Origin: Serratia entomophila
GTDB taxonomy: Bacteria > Pseudomonadota > Gammaproteobacteria > Enterobacterales > Enterobacteriaceae
Length of the DNA: 64,000 bases
Direction: 5' to 3'
NCBI RefSeq assembly: GCF_021462285.1
Contig: NZ_CP082787.1
Coordinates: 4,929,995-4,993,994 of the forward strand
The notes under the pieces were generated by a model, which saw nothing but the letters and a program-made list of their open reading frames with translations, searched no databases and was not told where the DNA came from. Made by a program: the position numbers and the translations under genes. Positions 1 through 10,320 of this stretch are shown here, one piece after another. The stretch's first letter is position 1, and the number at the start of each line of letters is the position of its first letter.

Positions 1-415
1 GCTGTTGCTTGTCTATCTCATGGCGGTGGTTGTAAAACCAGCTGGCGAAGGGCTCGCGGGCGCTTTTGCAGTCCTGGCCATGCTTGCTGCCCTTGGCGAT
101 TCGGGTGACCAGCGCGGCGCTTTTGATCAACCCCTGCGCGTCGATCACCAGATCGTAGTTGCGTTGCTGCACCTCGCGTTTGAAATCGCAGCGCTGTTGC
201 CGGGTCTCGCTGCCAAACCAGTTTTTGCGCCAACGGCGTATCGCCACCGGGATCACGCGGTCTACCGCCGGGTGCCAGGTGGGGATCTGGCTGAAGCCTT
301 CTTCCACCACCCAGTCGAAACGGAGGCCGGGAATGGCCTGCATGGCGTCGGTTAACGCGGGAAGCGTGTGGAGCACGTCCCCCATCGAGGAGGTTTTTAC
401 AATCAACACCTGCAT
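1..415 (-). CDS. waaC: Lipopolysaccharide heptosyltransferase I, partial (C-terminal part outside window)
   Basis: WaaC (RfaC) adds the first L-glycero-D-manno-heptose from ADP-heptose to Kdo2-lipid A in LPS inner-core synthesis, at the cytoplasmic face of the inner membrane. The first 138 residues are present and the gene runs off the left edge. The N-terminus MQVLIVKTSSMGDVLHTLPA is the typical glycosyltransferase family 9 start, with the Gly-Asp after the first strand. It is followed by WVVEEGF and VIDAQGLIKSAA, as in E. coli WaaC. The ATG lies only two bases beyond the waaF stop, so hldD-waaF-waaC read as one operon. Confident from direct similarity; completeness cannot be judged. Confidence 0.95.
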   Translation of the reverse strand, partial: MQVLIVKTSSMGDVLHTLPALTDAMQAIPGLRFDWVVEEGFSQIPTWHPAVDRVIPVAIRRWRKNWFGSETRQQRCDFKREVQQRNYDLVIDAQGLIKSAALVTRIAKGSKHGQDCKSAREPFASWFYNHRHEIDKQQ

Positions 416-417
416 GA

Positions 418-1464
418 TTATTCCTCGCTGGCGACAAGTAACGGCGTCAGCGCTTCCAACACCTGCTGCGGCTGAATATCGATCAGGCTTTGATGATAGC
501 CCTGATCGGCATCGCCTTTACGCACCTTATGGTAACCGCTGATTAAACGGATCACCCTGGCCTTATCGGATAACGGCGGCGTGAAATCCGGGCTGCTCGG
601 GCCATACAAGGCTATCAGGGGCTTATTCAACGCAGCGGCAACGTGCATTAATCCCGAGTCATTACTGACCACCGCCTGGCAGGAGGCGAGCAAGATCACC
701 GCCTGTTCCAGCTGGGTTTCTCCGGCCAGGTTCATGCAGCAGTCGCGGGCGTCCTCATGCAGCGCGCTGCGGATCTGTTCGCCGGCCTCATGGTCCTTCG
801 CCGAGCCGAACAGCGCGATTTGATAACCCTGATCGATCAACATCTGCGCCAGCGCCGCGTAGTGGTAGTGCGGCCAGCGCTTGGCGGGGCCGAATTCCGC
901 GCCTGGGCAGAAGCCGATAATCGGCCGATGGTCGGTGAGGTTGAACGCGGCGGTGGTTTCGGCGATCTCTTCGTCGCTGACCCGCAGCTGCGGCCACAGC
1001 AACGGCTGAGGCAGATCCTCGGCGCGTTGAATGCGTTCTTTGTCATAGGCCAGCGCGACATAGCGTTGCACCATCAGCGGGAACGCCGCTTTGTCGAGCA
1101 CGCGAACGTCGTTCAGCAGGCCATAGCGCATCTCGCCGCGCCAGCCGGTGCGCTGCGGCACCTGTGCGAAGAAGGGCACCAGCGCCGACTTGAACGAGTT
1201 GGGCAGCACATAGGCGCGATCGTAGCGGTTGGCGCGCAAGCTGTGGCCGAGACGCCGGCGTTCGCCGAGCGCCAGGGCGCCGTGGCCCAGCGGCATCGCC
1301 AACGCCTGGTTGACTTCCGGCATGCGCGCCAGCAATGGGCGGCACCAGGCCGGTGCCATGACATCGATTTCCGCCGAGGGATGCTCGGCCTTCAGGGTGC
1401 GGTAGAGACTCTGCGACATCATCATGTCGCCAACCCATGAAGGGCCGATAACCAGTATTTTCAT
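418..1464 (-). CDS. waaF: ADP-heptose:LPS heptosyltransferase II
   Basis: WaaF (RfaF) transfers the second heptose onto the LPS inner core. The 348-residue product starts MKILVIGPSWVGDMMMSQSL, essentially the E. coli N-terminus. It has the family 9 C-terminal donor-binding segment SNDSGLMHVAAAL near residue 267, followed by ALYGPSSP. An upstream TTG at 1476 is in frame, but the ATG at 1464 matches E. coli and is preferred. It lies 22 bases after hldD and 2 bases before waaC. Loss would give deep-rough LPS (family knowledge). Confidence 0.97.
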   Translation of the reverse strand: MKILVIGPSWVGDMMMSQSLYRTLKAEHPSAEIDVMAPAWCRPLLARMPEVNQALAMPLGHGALALGERRRLGHSLRANRYDRAYVLPNSFKSALVPFFAQVPQRTGWRGEMRYGLLNDVRVLDKAAFPLMVQRYVALAYDKERIQRAEDLPQPLLWPQLRVSDEEIAETTAAFNLTDHRPIIGFCPGAEFGPAKRWPHYHYAALAQMLIDQGYQIALFGSAKDHEAGEQIRSALHEDARDCCMNLAGETQLEQAVILLASCQAVVSNDSGLMHVAAALNKPLIALYGPSSPDFTPPLSDKARVIRLISGYHKVRKGDADQGYHQSLIDIQPQQVLEALTPLLVASEE

Positions 1465-1486
1465 ACCCAGCGTCAATTCCTTCAGC

Positions 1487-2416
1487 TTATGCGGTGCGGT
1501 TTAACCAGGCCATGTACTCTTTCACGCCTTCCGCCACCGTTTTGAACGGCGCATTGTAACCGGCGGCGCGCAGCTTGGTCAGATCGGCCTGGGTGTAAGC
1601 CTGATAGCGGCCTTTCAGCTTTTCCGGGAACTCGATGGATTCCACGGCACCTTTCTGGTGGAAGTCCACCACCGCATCGGCCACCGCCTGGAAGCTTTCC
1701 GCCCGGCCGGTACCGCAGTTGAAGATGCCGGATTTGCCGGTTTCCCAGAACCACAGATTGACTGCCGCCACGTCGCCGACGTAGATAAAGTCGCGCTTGA
1801 AGTTTTCGCTGCCGGCGAACAATTTCGGGTTTTCGCCGCGATTGATCTGGTTGTTCAGATGGAAGGCGACGCTGGCCATGCTGCCTTTGTGCCCTTCGCG
1901 CGGGCCATAGACGTTGAAGTAACGGAAGCCGCAGACCTGTGAATCCGCCTCAGGCAGAATTTCACGCACGTACTGGTCGAACAGGAACTTGGAGTAGCCG
2001 TAAACGTTCAGCGGCGCTTCATATTGGCGTTCTTCGATAAATTCTTCACGGGCGCCATAGGTCGCGGCGGAAGAGGCGTACAGGAACGGGATTTCGCGGT
2101 CCAGACAGTAGTGCAGGATGTCTTTGGAGTACTGATAGTTGTTGTCCATCATGTACTTGCCGTCCCACTCTGTGGTGGCGGAACAGGCGCCCTCGTGGAA
2201 TACCGCCTCGATTTCGCCCAGATCGTCGCCGGCCACGATGCTGGCGATAAAATCTTCTTTATCGACATAGTCGGCGATATCCAGATCGACCAGGTTGACA
2301 AACTTGGTGCCGTCTTTCAGGTTGTCCACCACCAGGATATCGCGGTATCCCTTATCATTCAGTGCTTTAATGATATTGCTGCCAATCATACCGGCGCCGC
2401 CAGTGACGATAATCAT
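1487..2416 (-). CDS. hldD: ADP-glyceromanno-heptose 6-epimerase
   Basis: HldD (RfaD, HtrM) epimerises ADP-D-glycero- to ADP-L-glycero-manno-heptose, the donor used by the two downstream heptosyltransferases. The 309-residue protein is a short-chain dehydrogenase-type epimerase. It has the NADP-binding glycine motif GGAGMIGSN at residues 6-14, the catalytic Tyr139-x3-Lys143 in YGYSK, and the Ser-Ser-Ala segment before it. The ATG at 2416 gives MIIVTGG as in E. coli; the frame stays open 12 codons further upstream without reason to use them. It heads the hldD-waaF-waaC operon and is divergent from kbl. Confidence 0.97.
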   Translation of the reverse strand: MIIVTGGAGMIGSNIIKALNDKGYRDILVVDNLKDGTKFVNLVDLDIADYVDKEDFIASIVAGDDLGEIEAVFHEGACSATTEWDGKYMMDNNYQYSKDILHYCLDREIPFLYASSAATYGAREEFIEERQYEAPLNVYGYSKFLFDQYVREILPEADSQVCGFRYFNVYGPREGHKGSMASVAFHLNNQINRGENPKLFAGSENFKRDFIYVGDVAAVNLWFWETGKSGIFNCGTGRAESFQAVADAVVDFHQKGAVESIEFPEKLKGRYQAYTQADLTKLRAAGYNAPFKTVAEGVKEYMAWLNRTA

Positions 2417-2441
2417 TGGGTTACCCCTGTTAATCTGCCTG

Positions 2442-2499
2442 GTGGGGCACAATGCCCCACGCTTAATGCCGCTTATAATAGCATTTCATGTGGCTGCAA
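2442..2499 (-). promoter_or_regulatory. Candidate hldD promoter and 5' UTR hairpin
   Basis: On the minus strand TTGCAG (2499-2494), 16 bases and TATAAG (2477-2472) form a plausible sigma-70 promoter. Between it and the hldD start lies a perfect hairpin (2442-2460) with 8-base arms GTGGGGCA/TGCCCCAC and a three-base loop, ending about 25 bases before the ATG. Promoter assignment is by eye; the hairpin is certain as sequence but its role is unknown. Confidence 0.4.
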
Positions 2500-2656
2500 A
2501 CATCGGAAGGGCTCTGAATATCCCGCATTGCCGACGACGGCGGTGATTTGCCGTGATATCTGCTGCATTTTTCATATTCTCTCCTGCGGATTCTCGTCAG
2601 TTTGGTTACAAATCAGTAAAATATGTTGGAAATAGGCCAATCCTGGAGATAACCGA

Positions 2657-3853
2657 ATGTCCGCGTCTTTTTATCAGCAGTTGGAACAACAACTTGTCAC
2701 CACCCGCAGCGAAGGGCTGTTCAAGGAAGAACGCATCATCACTTCGGCGCAGCAGGCGGATATCGCCGTTGCCGACGGTCGTCATGTCATCAACTTCTGC
2801 GCTAACAACTACCTGGGCCTGGCCAACCACCCGGCGATGATCGCCGCGGCCAAAGCCGGTATGGACAGCCACGGTTTCGGCATGGCGTCGGTGCGCTTCA
2901 TTTGCGGCACCCAGGACAGCCATAAGCAGCTGGAGCGGAAGCTAGCGGATTTCCTCGGCATGGAAGACGCAATCCTGTACTCCTCCTGTTTTGATGCCAA
3001 CGGCGGGCTGTTCGAAACCCTGCTGGGGCCGGAAGACGCCATTATCTCCGACGCGCTGAACCATGCGTCGATCATCGACGGGGTGCGCCTGTGCAAGGCT
3101 AAGCGTTACCGCTATGCCAACAACGACATGAACGAGCTGGCCGCGCAGCTGAAGCAGGCCAAGGTCGACGGCGCGCGCCACATCATGATCGCCACCGACG
3201 GCGTATTCTCGATGGACGGCGTGATCGCCAACCTGAAAGGGGTGTGCGATCTGGCGGACGAATATCAGGCGCTGGTCATGGTGGACGACTCGCACGCGGT
3301 TGGCTTTGTCGGCGCACAGGGGCGCGGCACCCATGAATACTGCGAAGTGATGGGCCGCGTCGATATCATTACCGGCACCCTGGGCAAGGCGCTGGGCGGT
3401 GCCTCCGGCGGCTACACCGCCGCCAAAAAAGAGGTGGTGGAGTGGCTGCGCCAACGTTCACGCCCGTATCTGTTCTCCAACTCGCTGGCGCCGGCGATCG
3501 TCGCCGCGTCGATCAAAGTATTGGAGCTGCTGGAGCAAGGGGATGCGCTGCGCGATCGCCTGTGGGCCAACGCGCGCCTGTTCCGCGAAAAAATGACCGC
3601 GGCCGGTTTTGAACTGGCCGGGGCCGATCACGCCATCATCCCGGTGATGTTGGGTGAAGCCAAGCTGGCGCAGGATTTCGCCAATGCTCTGCTCAAGGAA
3701 GGCATTTATGTAACAGGTTTCTTCTATCCGGTGGTGCCGAAAGGCCAGGCGCGCATTCGCACCCAGATGTCCGCAGACCACACCCCGGAGCAAATTGAGC
3801 GCGCCGTTGAGGCGTTTATTCGTATCGGTAAAGATCTTGGCGTTATTGCATAA
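2657..3853 (+). CDS. kbl: Glycine C-acetyltransferase (2-amino-3-ketobutyrate CoA ligase)
   Basis: Kbl is a PLP enzyme that cleaves 2-amino-3-ketobutyrate with CoA into glycine and acetyl-CoA, the second step of threonine degradation. The 398-residue length equals the E. coli enzyme. The alpha-oxoamine synthase fold is recognisable: [10 protein letters not shown] near residue 50, HASIIDG near 136, DDSHAVGF near 210, and the PLP-binding lysine in [10 protein letters not shown] at Lys244. tdh follows after 9 bases, so the unstable Tdh product can be passed on directly. Cytosolic. Confidence 0.97.
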   Translation: MSASFYQQLEQQLVTTRSEGLFKEERIITSAQQADIAVADGRHVINFCANNYLGLANHPAMIAAAKAGMDSHGFGMASVRFICGTQDSHKQLERKLADFLGMEDAILYSSCFDANGGLFETLLGPEDAIISDALNHASIIDGVRLCKAKRYRYANNDMNELAAQLKQAKVDGARHIMIATDGVFSMDGVIANLKGVCDLADEYQALVMVDDSHAVGFVGAQGRGTHEYCEVMGRVDIITGTLGKALGGASGGYTAAKKEVVEWLRQRSRPYLFSNSLAPAIVAASIKVLELLEQGDALRDRLWANARLFREKMTAAGFELAGADHAIIPVMLGEAKLAQDFANALLKEGIYVTGFFYPVVPKGQARIRTQMSADHTPEQIERAVEAFIRIGKDLGVIA

Positions 3854-3862
3854 GGTAAAACC

Positions 3863-4888
3863 ATGAAAGCATTGTCAAAATTGAAGGCGGAAGAAGGCAT
3901 TTGGATGAACGATGTGCCGCAGCCGGAGCTGGGCCACAACGACATCATGATCAAGATCCGCAAAACCGCGATCTGCGGCACCGATGTGCATATCTACAAC
4001 TGGGACGAATGGTCGCAGAAAACCATTCCGGTTCCGATGGTGGTCGGCCACGAATACGTGGGTGAAGTGGTGGCGATCGGGCAGGAAGTCAAAGGTTTCA
4101 GCCTTGGCGATCGCGTGTCCGGTGAGGGCCATATCACCTGCGGCCATTGCCGCAACTGCCGCGGCGGCCGCACCCATCTGTGCCGCAACACCATCGGCGT
4201 GGGCGTCAACCGCCCGGGCTGCTTCGCCGAATATCTGGTGATCCCGGCGTTCAACGCCTTCAAGATCCCGGACAACATCTCCGACGAGCTGGCCTCGATC
4301 TTCGACCCGTTCGGCAACGCGGTGCACACCGCACTGTCGTTTGACCTGGTCGGCGAAGACGTGCTGGTTTCCGGCGCCGGCCCGATCGGCATCATGGCCG
4401 CGGCCGTGTGCAAGCACGTCGGCGCGCGCCACGTGGTGATCACCGACGTCAACGAATATCGCCTGGAGCTGGCGCGCAAGATGGGCGTGACCCGCGCGGT
4501 GAACGTCAGCAAAGAAAACCTGAACGACGTGATGACGGAACTGGGCATGACCGAAGGGTTTGACGTCGGGCTGGAAATGTCCGGCGCGCCGCCGGCGTTC
4601 CGCACCCTGCTGAATGCGATGAACCACGGCGGGCGCATCGCCATGTTGGGCATTCCGCCGTCGGACATGTCGATCGACTGGAACCAGGTGATCTTCAAAG
4701 GGCTGTTCATCAAAGGGATTTACGGCCGTGAAATGTTCGAAACCTGGTACAAGATGGCGGCGCTGATCCAGTCTGGCCTGGATTTGACCCCGATCATCAC
4801 GCACCGCTTCTCGATCGACGAGTTCCAGCAGGGCTTCGACGCCATGCGCTCCGGCAAATCCGGCAAAGTGATACTCAGCTGGGATTAA
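3863..4888 (+). CDS. tdh: L-threonine 3-dehydrogenase
   Basis: Tdh oxidises L-threonine to 2-amino-3-ketobutyrate with NAD+, feeding Kbl. It is a 341-residue zinc medium-chain dehydrogenase. Catalytic zinc ligands Cys38 (AICGTD) and His63-Glu64 (VGHE) are visible, as is the structural zinc set Cys93, Cys96, Cys99 and Cys107. The Rossmann glycine motif is [10 protein letters not shown]. It is the second gene of kbl-tdh and is closed by an intrinsic terminator 14 bases downstream. Length and motifs match E. coli Tdh. Confidence 0.97.
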   Translation: MKALSKLKAEEGIWMNDVPQPELGHNDIMIKIRKTAICGTDVHIYNWDEWSQKTIPVPMVVGHEYVGEVVAIGQEVKGFSLGDRVSGEGHITCGHCRNCRGGRTHLCRNTIGVGVNRPGCFAEYLVIPAFNAFKIPDNISDELASIFDPFGNAVHTALSFDLVGEDVLVSGAGPIGIMAAAVCKHVGARHVVITDVNEYRLELARKMGVTRAVNVSKENLNDVMTELGMTEGFDVGLEMSGAPPAFRTLLNAMNHGGRIAMLGIPPSDMSIDWNQVIFKGLFIKGIYGREMFETWYKMAALIQSGLDLTPIITHRFSIDEFQQGFDAMRSGKSGKVILSWD

Positions 4889-4902
4889 TCGATAGCGATA
4901 AA

Positions 4903-4924
4903 AAGGGCCGGAATTCCGGCCCTT
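4903..4924. terminator. Bidirectional intrinsic terminator between tdh and yibQ
   Basis: Self-complementary AAGGGCCGGAATTCCGGCCCTT with A-rich flank on one side and a T-run on the other. It lies between two convergent genes and can serve both. Confidence 0.85.
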
Positions 4925-4927
4925 TTT

Positions 4928-5890
4928 TTATGCTTTCGGTTTGTCTTGCCCGCTATGCGTCCAGCGCTGCCATTGGCGTTTGATGAATGCCGCCGGCGGC
5001 GAGGCCGCCACGCTGTCGCCAATCACGCCCAGCACGGTGCCGGCGTTGACTTTTTCCTTCGCTGGTTTGACCTTGCACTGTTTGATGCCGCCGGTGAACG
5101 GATTCTTCGGCTGCGGTTTCTGCGGTTTGACCGGTGGTGGAACGTAGCCGCCGCCGCTGCCGCCCTGCGGTTCATTCAATAGCGAGCTGGGCTTGACCAG
5201 CACGATGTCGGCGGGCAGCGTCGGCAGCATCTGCTGCAGCACTTTCACCGTCGCCGGGCGCGGATGGCCGATGGCGATAGCGGAACCGCTGCGCCGCGCC
5301 AATTCGACCGCGCGGTTGAACTGGCGGCGGATATCGGCTTCGCTGGCGGTATCGTCGAGGAACACCTTGCGTTTGATCACCTTCACGCCGGTGCCCGCCG
5401 CGGCGCGGGTCGCCTGGCTGTTGCCGATGGTCATGCTGTCGAGGAAATAAAGCCGATAGCTTTCGAGCGCCACCATCACCTTCTGCATGCCCGGCAGGCT
5501 GGAGGTCATGGCGCTGCCCATATGGTTATTCATGCCCACGGCGTAAGGCACGTTATTCACCGCGTTGCGGATGATGCGCTGCACCTCTTCGCTGCTCATG
5601 GAGGGTTGCAGCGTATCGCGCTCCAGCGGCTGTTTGCTGAGCGGCGCCATCGGCATGTGGATCAGCACTTCGCGGCCCTGGCTGTGAGCGCGAGTGGCCA
5701 TCAGGCGGGCATGGGGCGCATTCGGCAGCACGGCGACCGAGATCGCCGTCGGCATCTGCAGCACCGCGTTTTCCTCGTGCGGGCGGTAGCCTACATCATC
5801 GATAACGATGGACAGTTTCCCTGCCTGCGCGGCATAAACCTGCAGCAGACAGCCAGCCAAGACGGCAGTACGGGTTTTGAAATAGCGCAA
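4928..5890 (-). CDS. yibQ: Divergent polysaccharide deacetylase family periplasmic protein
   Basis: YibQ belongs to the divergent polysaccharide deacetylase (DUF610) family; its substrate is not established. The chain carries GKLSIVIDDVGYRP, LIHMPMAPLSKQP, NNHMGS and AIGHPRPATV in E. coli YibQ order, then a proline-rich tail. A TTG start at 5890, preceded by GGGAAG five bases upstream and directly after the envC stop, gives an RYFKTRT basic N-terminus, a hydrophobic core and an AQA cleavage site. A GTG at 5908 in frame would overlap envC but has no Shine-Dalgarno. It is the last gene of gpmM-envC-yibQ. Confidence 0.88.
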   Translation of the reverse strand: MRYFKTRTAVLAGCLLQVYAAQAGKLSIVIDDVGYRPHEENAVLQMPTAISVAVLPNAPHARLMATRAHSQGREVLIHMPMAPLSKQPLERDTLQPSMSSEEVQRIIRNAVNNVPYAVGMNNHMGSAMTSSLPGMQKVMVALESYRLYFLDSMTIGNSQATRAAAGTGVKVIKRKVFLDDTASEADIRRQFNRAVELARRSGSAIAIGHPRPATVKVLQQMLPTLPADIVLVKPSSLLNEPQGGSGGGYVPPPVKPQKPQPKNPFTGGIKQCKVKPAKEKVNAGTVLGVIGDSVAASPPAAFIKRQWQRWTHSGQDKPKA

Positions 5891-5892
5891 AT

Positions 5893-7227
5893 CTATCTTC
5901 CCAACCACGGCAGTGGGTTAACCGCCTGACCCTGGCGGCGAATTTCGAAATAGAGCGACGGCGTTCCCTGACCGCCGCTGGTGCCCACCAGAGCAATCGG
6001 CTGGCCGGCGCGCACCTGCGCCCCGACGTTGACCAGCGCGCTCTGGTTGTAGCCATACAGGCTCATGTCGCCCTTACCGTGCTCAACCACCACCACCAGG
6101 CCGTAGCCCTGCAGCCAGTCGGCCAGCAACACGCGGCCGTCGGCGATGGCTTTCACTTCGCTGCCTTCCCTTGCTTCGATCACCATGCCCTTCCAGCGCA
6201 GCTCACCCTGCAGCTGTTCACCGAAACCGTGCAACGTGCGGCCGCGAACCGGCCATATCGCCTGGCCGGACGGGCGGCCAAGACCGCCGGTGCGGGCCAT
6301 CAGTGAGCGATCGGCCTCGCTTGGTTTATAGGTGGTGCCGGTTTTCTTCGCCTGCTGTTCCTTGGCGCGCACCTGCTCGCGCACCCTGGCGGCTTCACGC
6401 GCTTCGCGTTCCGCGCGGGCGCGGGCTTCGCGTTCGGCGCGGGCGATCTTGTCGCGCATGCGGGTTTCGTTCTGGCGCAGTTCCACCAGCCGCTGCTGAT
6501 CTTTCTCCAGCGAGGCTTCCAGCGCCGTCAGCGTTTTCTTGCGGGCGCCGCGCGCCTGTTCCAGCTTCTGCTGTTGGGTTTGCTGTGCGCCCAACAGGGT
6601 TTTCTGCTGGCCCTGCTTGGCGATCAGCGTGGTTTTCTGCTTCGCCAACTCGGCGCGGGTCTGCTTCAGCTCTTCAATGGTTTTCTGCCGCGCTTCGTTC
6701 AGATAACCGAAATAGGCCAGGATGCGTTCACTGCGCTGGCTCTCTTCACCGCTGAGGATCAGTTGCACTGCGCTGTGCTGCCCCTGGCGGAAGGCGGCGT
6801 CGAGCTGTTTGGCGAGGATATCCTGCTGAGTGGTTTGCTGTTTTTGCAGCTTGGCGATGGAGGCGTTCAGGCCGGAAATGTCTTTGCCCAGCTGGCTGAG
6901 CGTGCTCTGGGTGTCGCGCAGTTGGCGGCTGGCCTGAGCGATGGTCTTTTCCTGCTGCTTGAGCTGATCCTGCAGCGAGCTGCGCTGCTGCTGCTGCTGT
7001 TTCACCGCCTTTTCTTTTTCGGCGATGCTCTGCTGGATGTCTTTAAGCTGGGTTTTGTTGTCTTCCGCCGCCTGGCCGGCGAGCGGCAACAGCAAGACGC
7101 CAGCGCAAAATACGCTGGCGCACATGGCGGTCAACTTCCTTGGCGCAGTGCGTTCAGGCAGCGGTTGGCTGCCTGCGTTTGCGCTTCGGGTTACCCTTGA
7201 TAGTGCAAAAAACGCCTTCTCCCTCAT
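5893..7227 (-). CDS. envC: Murein hydrolase activator EnvC
   Basis: EnvC is a periplasmic divisome factor that, with FtsEX, activates amidases AmiA and AmiB to split the septal wall. The protein has an N-terminal export region, a long coiled coil rich in Gln, Lys and Ala (about residues 55-310, including many ARAEREAR heptads) and a C-terminal LytM/M23 domain (about 325-444). The domain is degenerate: the usual His-x-His zinc ligand is SLYFEIR here, fitting an activator rather than a peptidase. Start uncertain: ATG 7227 gives 444 residues, while ATG 7125 has a better Shine-Dalgarno (AAGGAAG) but removes the basic n-region of the signal. It follows gpmM by 9 bases. Confidence 0.95.
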   Translation of the reverse strand: MREKAFFALSRVTRSANAGSQPLPERTAPRKLTAMCASVFCAGVLLLPLAGQAAEDNKTQLKDIQQSIAEKEKAVKQQQQQRSSLQDQLKQQEKTIAQASRQLRDTQSTLSQLGKDISGLNASIAKLQKQQTTQQDILAKQLDAAFRQGQHSAVQLILSGEESQRSERILAYFGYLNEARQKTIEELKQTRAELAKQKTTLIAKQGQQKTLLGAQQTQQQKLEQARGARKKTLTALEASLEKDQQRLVELRQNETRMRDKIARAEREARARAEREAREAARVREQVRAKEQQAKKTGTTYKPSEADRSLMARTGGLGRPSGQAIWPVRGRTLHGFGEQLQGELRWKGMVIEAREGSEVKAIADGRVLLADWLQGYGLVVVVEHGKGDMSLYGYNQSALVNVGAQVRAGQPIALVGTSGGQGTPSLYFEIRRQGQAVNPLPWLGR

Positions 7228-7236
7228 GGAGAAGGA

Positions 7237-8781
7237 TTATTCCACGATGAACAGCGGCTTACCAGTCATCTCTTTCGGGATTTCCATTCCCATCAGCGTC
7301 AGCATGGTTGGCGCGATGTCCGAAAGCTTGCCGCCGCCGACCGCCACCGCCGGTTTGCCGACGTAAATCAGCGGCACCGGCAGGCTGGTGTGGGCGGTGT
7401 GCGCCTGGCCGGTGGCCGGGTCGCGCATCTGCTCGGCGTTGCCGTGATCGGCGGTGATCAGCAACTGCCCATCGGCCGCCTTAACCGCCTCAACCACCTG
7501 GGCGATGCAGGCGTCCAGCGTTTCCACCGCTCTGACCGCCGCCTCATAGACACCGGTATGGCCGACCATGTCGCCATTCGGGTAGTTGCAGATAATGGCG
7601 TCGTACTTGCCGCTGCTGATGGCGCTCAGCAGTTTGTCGGTCAGCTGCGCGGCGCTCATTTCCGGCTGCAGATCGTAGGTGGCGACCTTCGGCGAGTTAA
7701 TCAGCACGCGGTCTTCGCCCTTAAACGGCGCTTCGACGCCGCCGTTATAGAAGAAGGTGACGTGGGCATATTTTTCGGTCTCCGAAATGCGCAGCTGGGT
7801 TTTGTCGTGCTTCATCAGCCACTCGCCGAAGGTGTTGACCAGCGAGGCCGGCGGGTAGGCGCAGGCGGTATCGATGTCGGCGGCGTATTCGGTCAGCATC
7901 ACGAAATCGCCCAGTTTCACCACCTTGGCGCGCGTGAAGCCGTCGAAGTCGGCGTTGACGAAGGCGCGGGTGATCTGGCGTGCGCGGTCGGCGCGGAAAT
8001 TCATAAAGATCAGCGCGTCGCCATCCTGCAGCGCGGCGTCGGCTTCACCGGCGGCCCGAATCACGGTCGGTTTAACGAACTCGTCGTTCTCACCGCGCTG
8101 GTAGGCAGCCTGCAGCGCGGCAACGGCGCCGTCGGCGGCGTATTCGCCTTTGGCTTCGGCCAGCAGGTCATAGGCCAGCTGCACCCGCTCCCAGCGGTTG
8201 TCGCGGTCCATGGCGTAATAGCGGCCAATCACGCTGGCGATGCGCCCGGCGCCCAACTCGGCAAAGGCGTCGCTGCAGCGCCGTAAGGCGGCTTCGGCGC
8301 TGCGCGGCGGGGTATCGCGGCCGTCGAGGAAGGCGTGCAGATAAATCATGTTGGCGCCACGCTGGGCGGCCAGCCGGATCATCGCCAGGATATGCTCTTC
8401 ATGGCTGTGAACGCCGCCCGGCGACAGCAGGCCCATGATGTGCACCGCCTTGCCGGCCTGTACCGCTTTATCCACCGCGGCGCTCAGGGTTGGGTTGCTG
8501 AAGAAGTCGCCGTCGGCGATGGATTTGTCCAAACGGGTGAGATCCTGATAAACGATGCGCCCGGCGCCGAGGTTGACGTGGCCCACCTCCGAATTGCCCA
8601 TCTGCCCGTCCGGCAGGCCGACGTCCAGACCGGAGGCGGCGATAAGCTGGTGCGGCTGCTGTTGCCACAGGCGGTCCATCACCGGCGTGCGGGCGTTCAG
8701 GATGGCGTTGTCCTGCCGCTCTTCACGGTGGCCGTAGCCGTCCAGGATCACCAGCACCATAGGCTTTTTGTTGCTCGACAT
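7237..8781 (-). CDS. gpmM: 2,3-bisphosphoglycerate-independent phosphoglycerate mutase
   Basis: GpmM (GpmI, YibO) interconverts 3- and 2-phosphoglycerate through a phosphoserine intermediate using manganese. The 514-residue protein is of the alkaline-phosphatase superfamily, with ILDGYGHRE near residue 12, nucleophile Ser64 in QMGNSEVGH and the C-terminal metal site [11 protein letters not shown]. It is the first gene of gpmM-envC-yibQ and is divergent from yibN. Cytosolic glycolysis/gluconeogenesis enzyme. Confidence 0.97.
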   Translation of the reverse strand: MSSNKKPMVLVILDGYGHREERQDNAILNARTPVMDRLWQQQPHQLIAASGLDVGLPDGQMGNSEVGHVNLGAGRIVYQDLTRLDKSIADGDFFSNPTLSAAVDKAVQAGKAVHIMGLLSPGGVHSHEEHILAMIRLAAQRGANMIYLHAFLDGRDTPPRSAEAALRRCSDAFAELGAGRIASVIGRYYAMDRDNRWERVQLAYDLLAEAKGEYAADGAVAALQAAYQRGENDEFVKPTVIRAAGEADAALQDGDALIFMNFRADRARQITRAFVNADFDGFTRAKVVKLGDFVMLTEYAADIDTACAYPPASLVNTFGEWLMKHDKTQLRISETEKYAHVTFFYNGGVEAPFKGEDRVLINSPKVATYDLQPEMSAAQLTDKLLSAISSGKYDAIICNYPNGDMVGHTGVYEAAVRAVETLDACIAQVVEAVKAADGQLLITADHGNAEQMRDPATGQAHTAHTSLPVPLIYVGKPAVAVGGGKLSDIAPTMLTLMGMEIPKEMTGKPLFIVE

Positions 8782-9078
8782 TGCATTAACCTCTTATGAA
8801 CTTTTAAGTTGTGAATAGCGCCGCACCCTGACAAGACGCGGGGCTATTCACCCTCGAAAACCGGCTGATTTTACACTTTGCCCGGTGGCGGATAGCCCAA
8901 AGAGATCAAAGTTGCGGCGAACTGCGCAGGCTTTTATGCTCTGACACTGAGAATTTCTCAGCGTAGCCCGCAGTTTCTGCATTAGCGCTTGCTTATTGGC
9001 TGTATTTGCCGCACTCGGCAGGTATACTCTGGAGCCTTGACTTATTTTTCCCTTAACTGACGGGAGTCGTTACACCCC

Positions 9079-9513
9079 ATGCTGCAAGAAATTATGCCAT
9101 TCGTTAGCAAGCATCCCATTCTGAGCCTGGCCTGGATTGCCCTGCTGGTTGCCGTGATCGTCATGACCTTCAAAAGCCGCTTCTCCAAGGTCAAAGAGAT
9201 CTCTCGCGGCGAAGCGACGCGCCTGATCAACAAGGAAGACGCCGTTGTGGTTGATACCCGCAGCCGCGATGACTTCCGCCGCGGCCACCTGGCCAGCGCC
9301 ATCAACCTGACCGCCAGCGAAATCAAAAGCGGCAGCCTGGGCGAGCTGGAAAAGCACAAAGCGCAGCCGATCATCGTGGTGTGCGCCAACGGCACCGCTT
9401 CGCGCGAGCCGGCGGAAAACCTGCACAAGGCCGGTTTCGAAAATGTGGCTACGCTGAAAGACGGCATCGCCGGATGGAGCGGGGAAAACCTGCCTTTAGT
9501 CCGCGGTAAGTGA
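9079..9513 (+). CDS. yibN: Rhodanese-like protein YibN with N-terminal membrane anchor
   Basis: This 144-residue protein has one N-terminal membrane helix (about residues 13-31) followed by a rhodanese domain (about 38-140). The domain has the [16 protein letters not shown] entry motif and a catalytic-loop cysteine, Cys102 in [11 protein letters not shown]. Rhodaneses move sulfur between thiols, but the physiological role of YibN is not settled. It leads yibN-grxC-secB-gpsA, the same order as in E. coli, suggesting a link with envelope or export functions (inference). Confidence 0.92.
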   Translation: MLQEIMPFVSKHPILSLAWIALLVAVIVMTFKSRFSKVKEISRGEATRLINKEDAVVVDTRSRDDFRRGHLASAINLTASEIKSGSLGELEKHKAQPIIVVCANGTASREPAENLHKAGFENVATLKDGIAGWSGENLPLVRGK

Positions 9514-9541
9514 TTCTTTAACGTAGTTGAGGTGGTAATCC

Positions 9542-9790
9542 ATGGCTAACATTGATATCTACACCAAGGCGACCTGCCCGTTCTGCCATCGCGCCAAGGC
9601 GTTGCTGAACAGCAAGGGCGCGGCGTTTAACGAGATCGCCATCGATGGCGATAGCGCCAAGCGCGAAGTGATGATCGAACGCAGCGGGCGCACCACCGTG
9701 CCGCAAATTTTCATCGATGGCCGGCATATCGGCGGCTGCGATGATTTATATGAGCTCGATGCTCGTGGTGGTTTGGATCCGCTGCTTTAA
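9542..9790 (+). CDS. grxC: Glutaredoxin 3
   Basis: GrxC is a small dithiol glutaredoxin reduced by glutathione; it reduces protein disulfides and mixed disulfides. The 82-residue protein has the redox site CPFC at Cys12-Cys15, the cis-proline TVPQIF segment and the C-terminal GGCDDLYEL glutathione-binding turn. One extra cysteine lies in that turn, as in E. coli Grx3. Second gene of the yibN-grxC-secB-gpsA cluster. Confidence 0.97.
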   Translation: MANIDIYTKATCPFCHRAKALLNSKGAAFNEIAIDGDSAKREVMIERSGRTTVPQIFIDGRHIGGCDDLYELDARGGLDPLL

Positions 9791-9849
9791 GCGGAAGCCG
9801 CCGTTTTACCGAGTGTCAATAAGGACGTTTAACCAAGGGTATTACACAC

Positions 9850-10320
9850 ATGTCAGAACAAAACAGCACAGAGATGGCTTTCCAGATTCAGCGCATTTAC
9901 ACCAAGGATATTTCCTTCGAAGCGCCGAACGCGCCGCAGGTTTTCCAGCAAGAATGGCAGCCGGAAGTTAAACTTGATCTGGATACCGCTTCCAGCCAAC
10001 TGGCTGACGAAGTGTATGAGGTTGTACTGCGCGTAACCGTGACGGCGTCTCTGGGCGAAGAAACCGCGTTCCTGTGTGAAGTGCAGCAGGCGGGCATCTT
10101 CTCCGTAGCGGGCATCGACGGCACGCAGCTGGCGCATTGCCTGGGCGCATACTGCCCGAACATTTTGTTCCCGTATGCGCGCGAGTGCATCACCAGCCTG
10201 GTTTCCCGCGGTACATTCCCGCAGCTGAACCTGGCACCGGTCAACTTTGACGCGCTGTTCATGAACTATCTGCAGCAGCAGGCGGAAGGCGAAGGTGCCG
10301 CACCACATCAGGATGCCTGA
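9850..10320 (+). CDS. secB: Protein-export chaperone SecB
   Basis: SecB is a cytosolic tetrameric chaperone that keeps secretory precursors unfolded and delivers them to SecA. The 156-residue sequence includes [19 protein letters not shown] at the N-terminus, the conserved acidic and hydrophobic groove segments, and [17 protein letters not shown] near the C-terminus. Its stop overlaps the gpsA start (TGATG), indicating translational coupling. Confidence 0.98.
   Translation: MSEQNSTEMAFQIQRIYTKDISFEAPNAPQVFQQEWQPEVKLDLDTASSQLADEVYEVVLRVTVTASLGEETAFLCEVQQAGIFSVAGIDGTQLAHCLGAYCPNILFPYARECITSLVSRGTFPQLNLAPVNFDALFMNYLQQQAEGEGAAPHQDA

Noticed and set aside
8947..8961. CTGAGA/TCTCAG inverted repeat in the gpmM/yibN spacer
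   Set aside because: Six-base arms, no matching regulator known to me and no terminator features.
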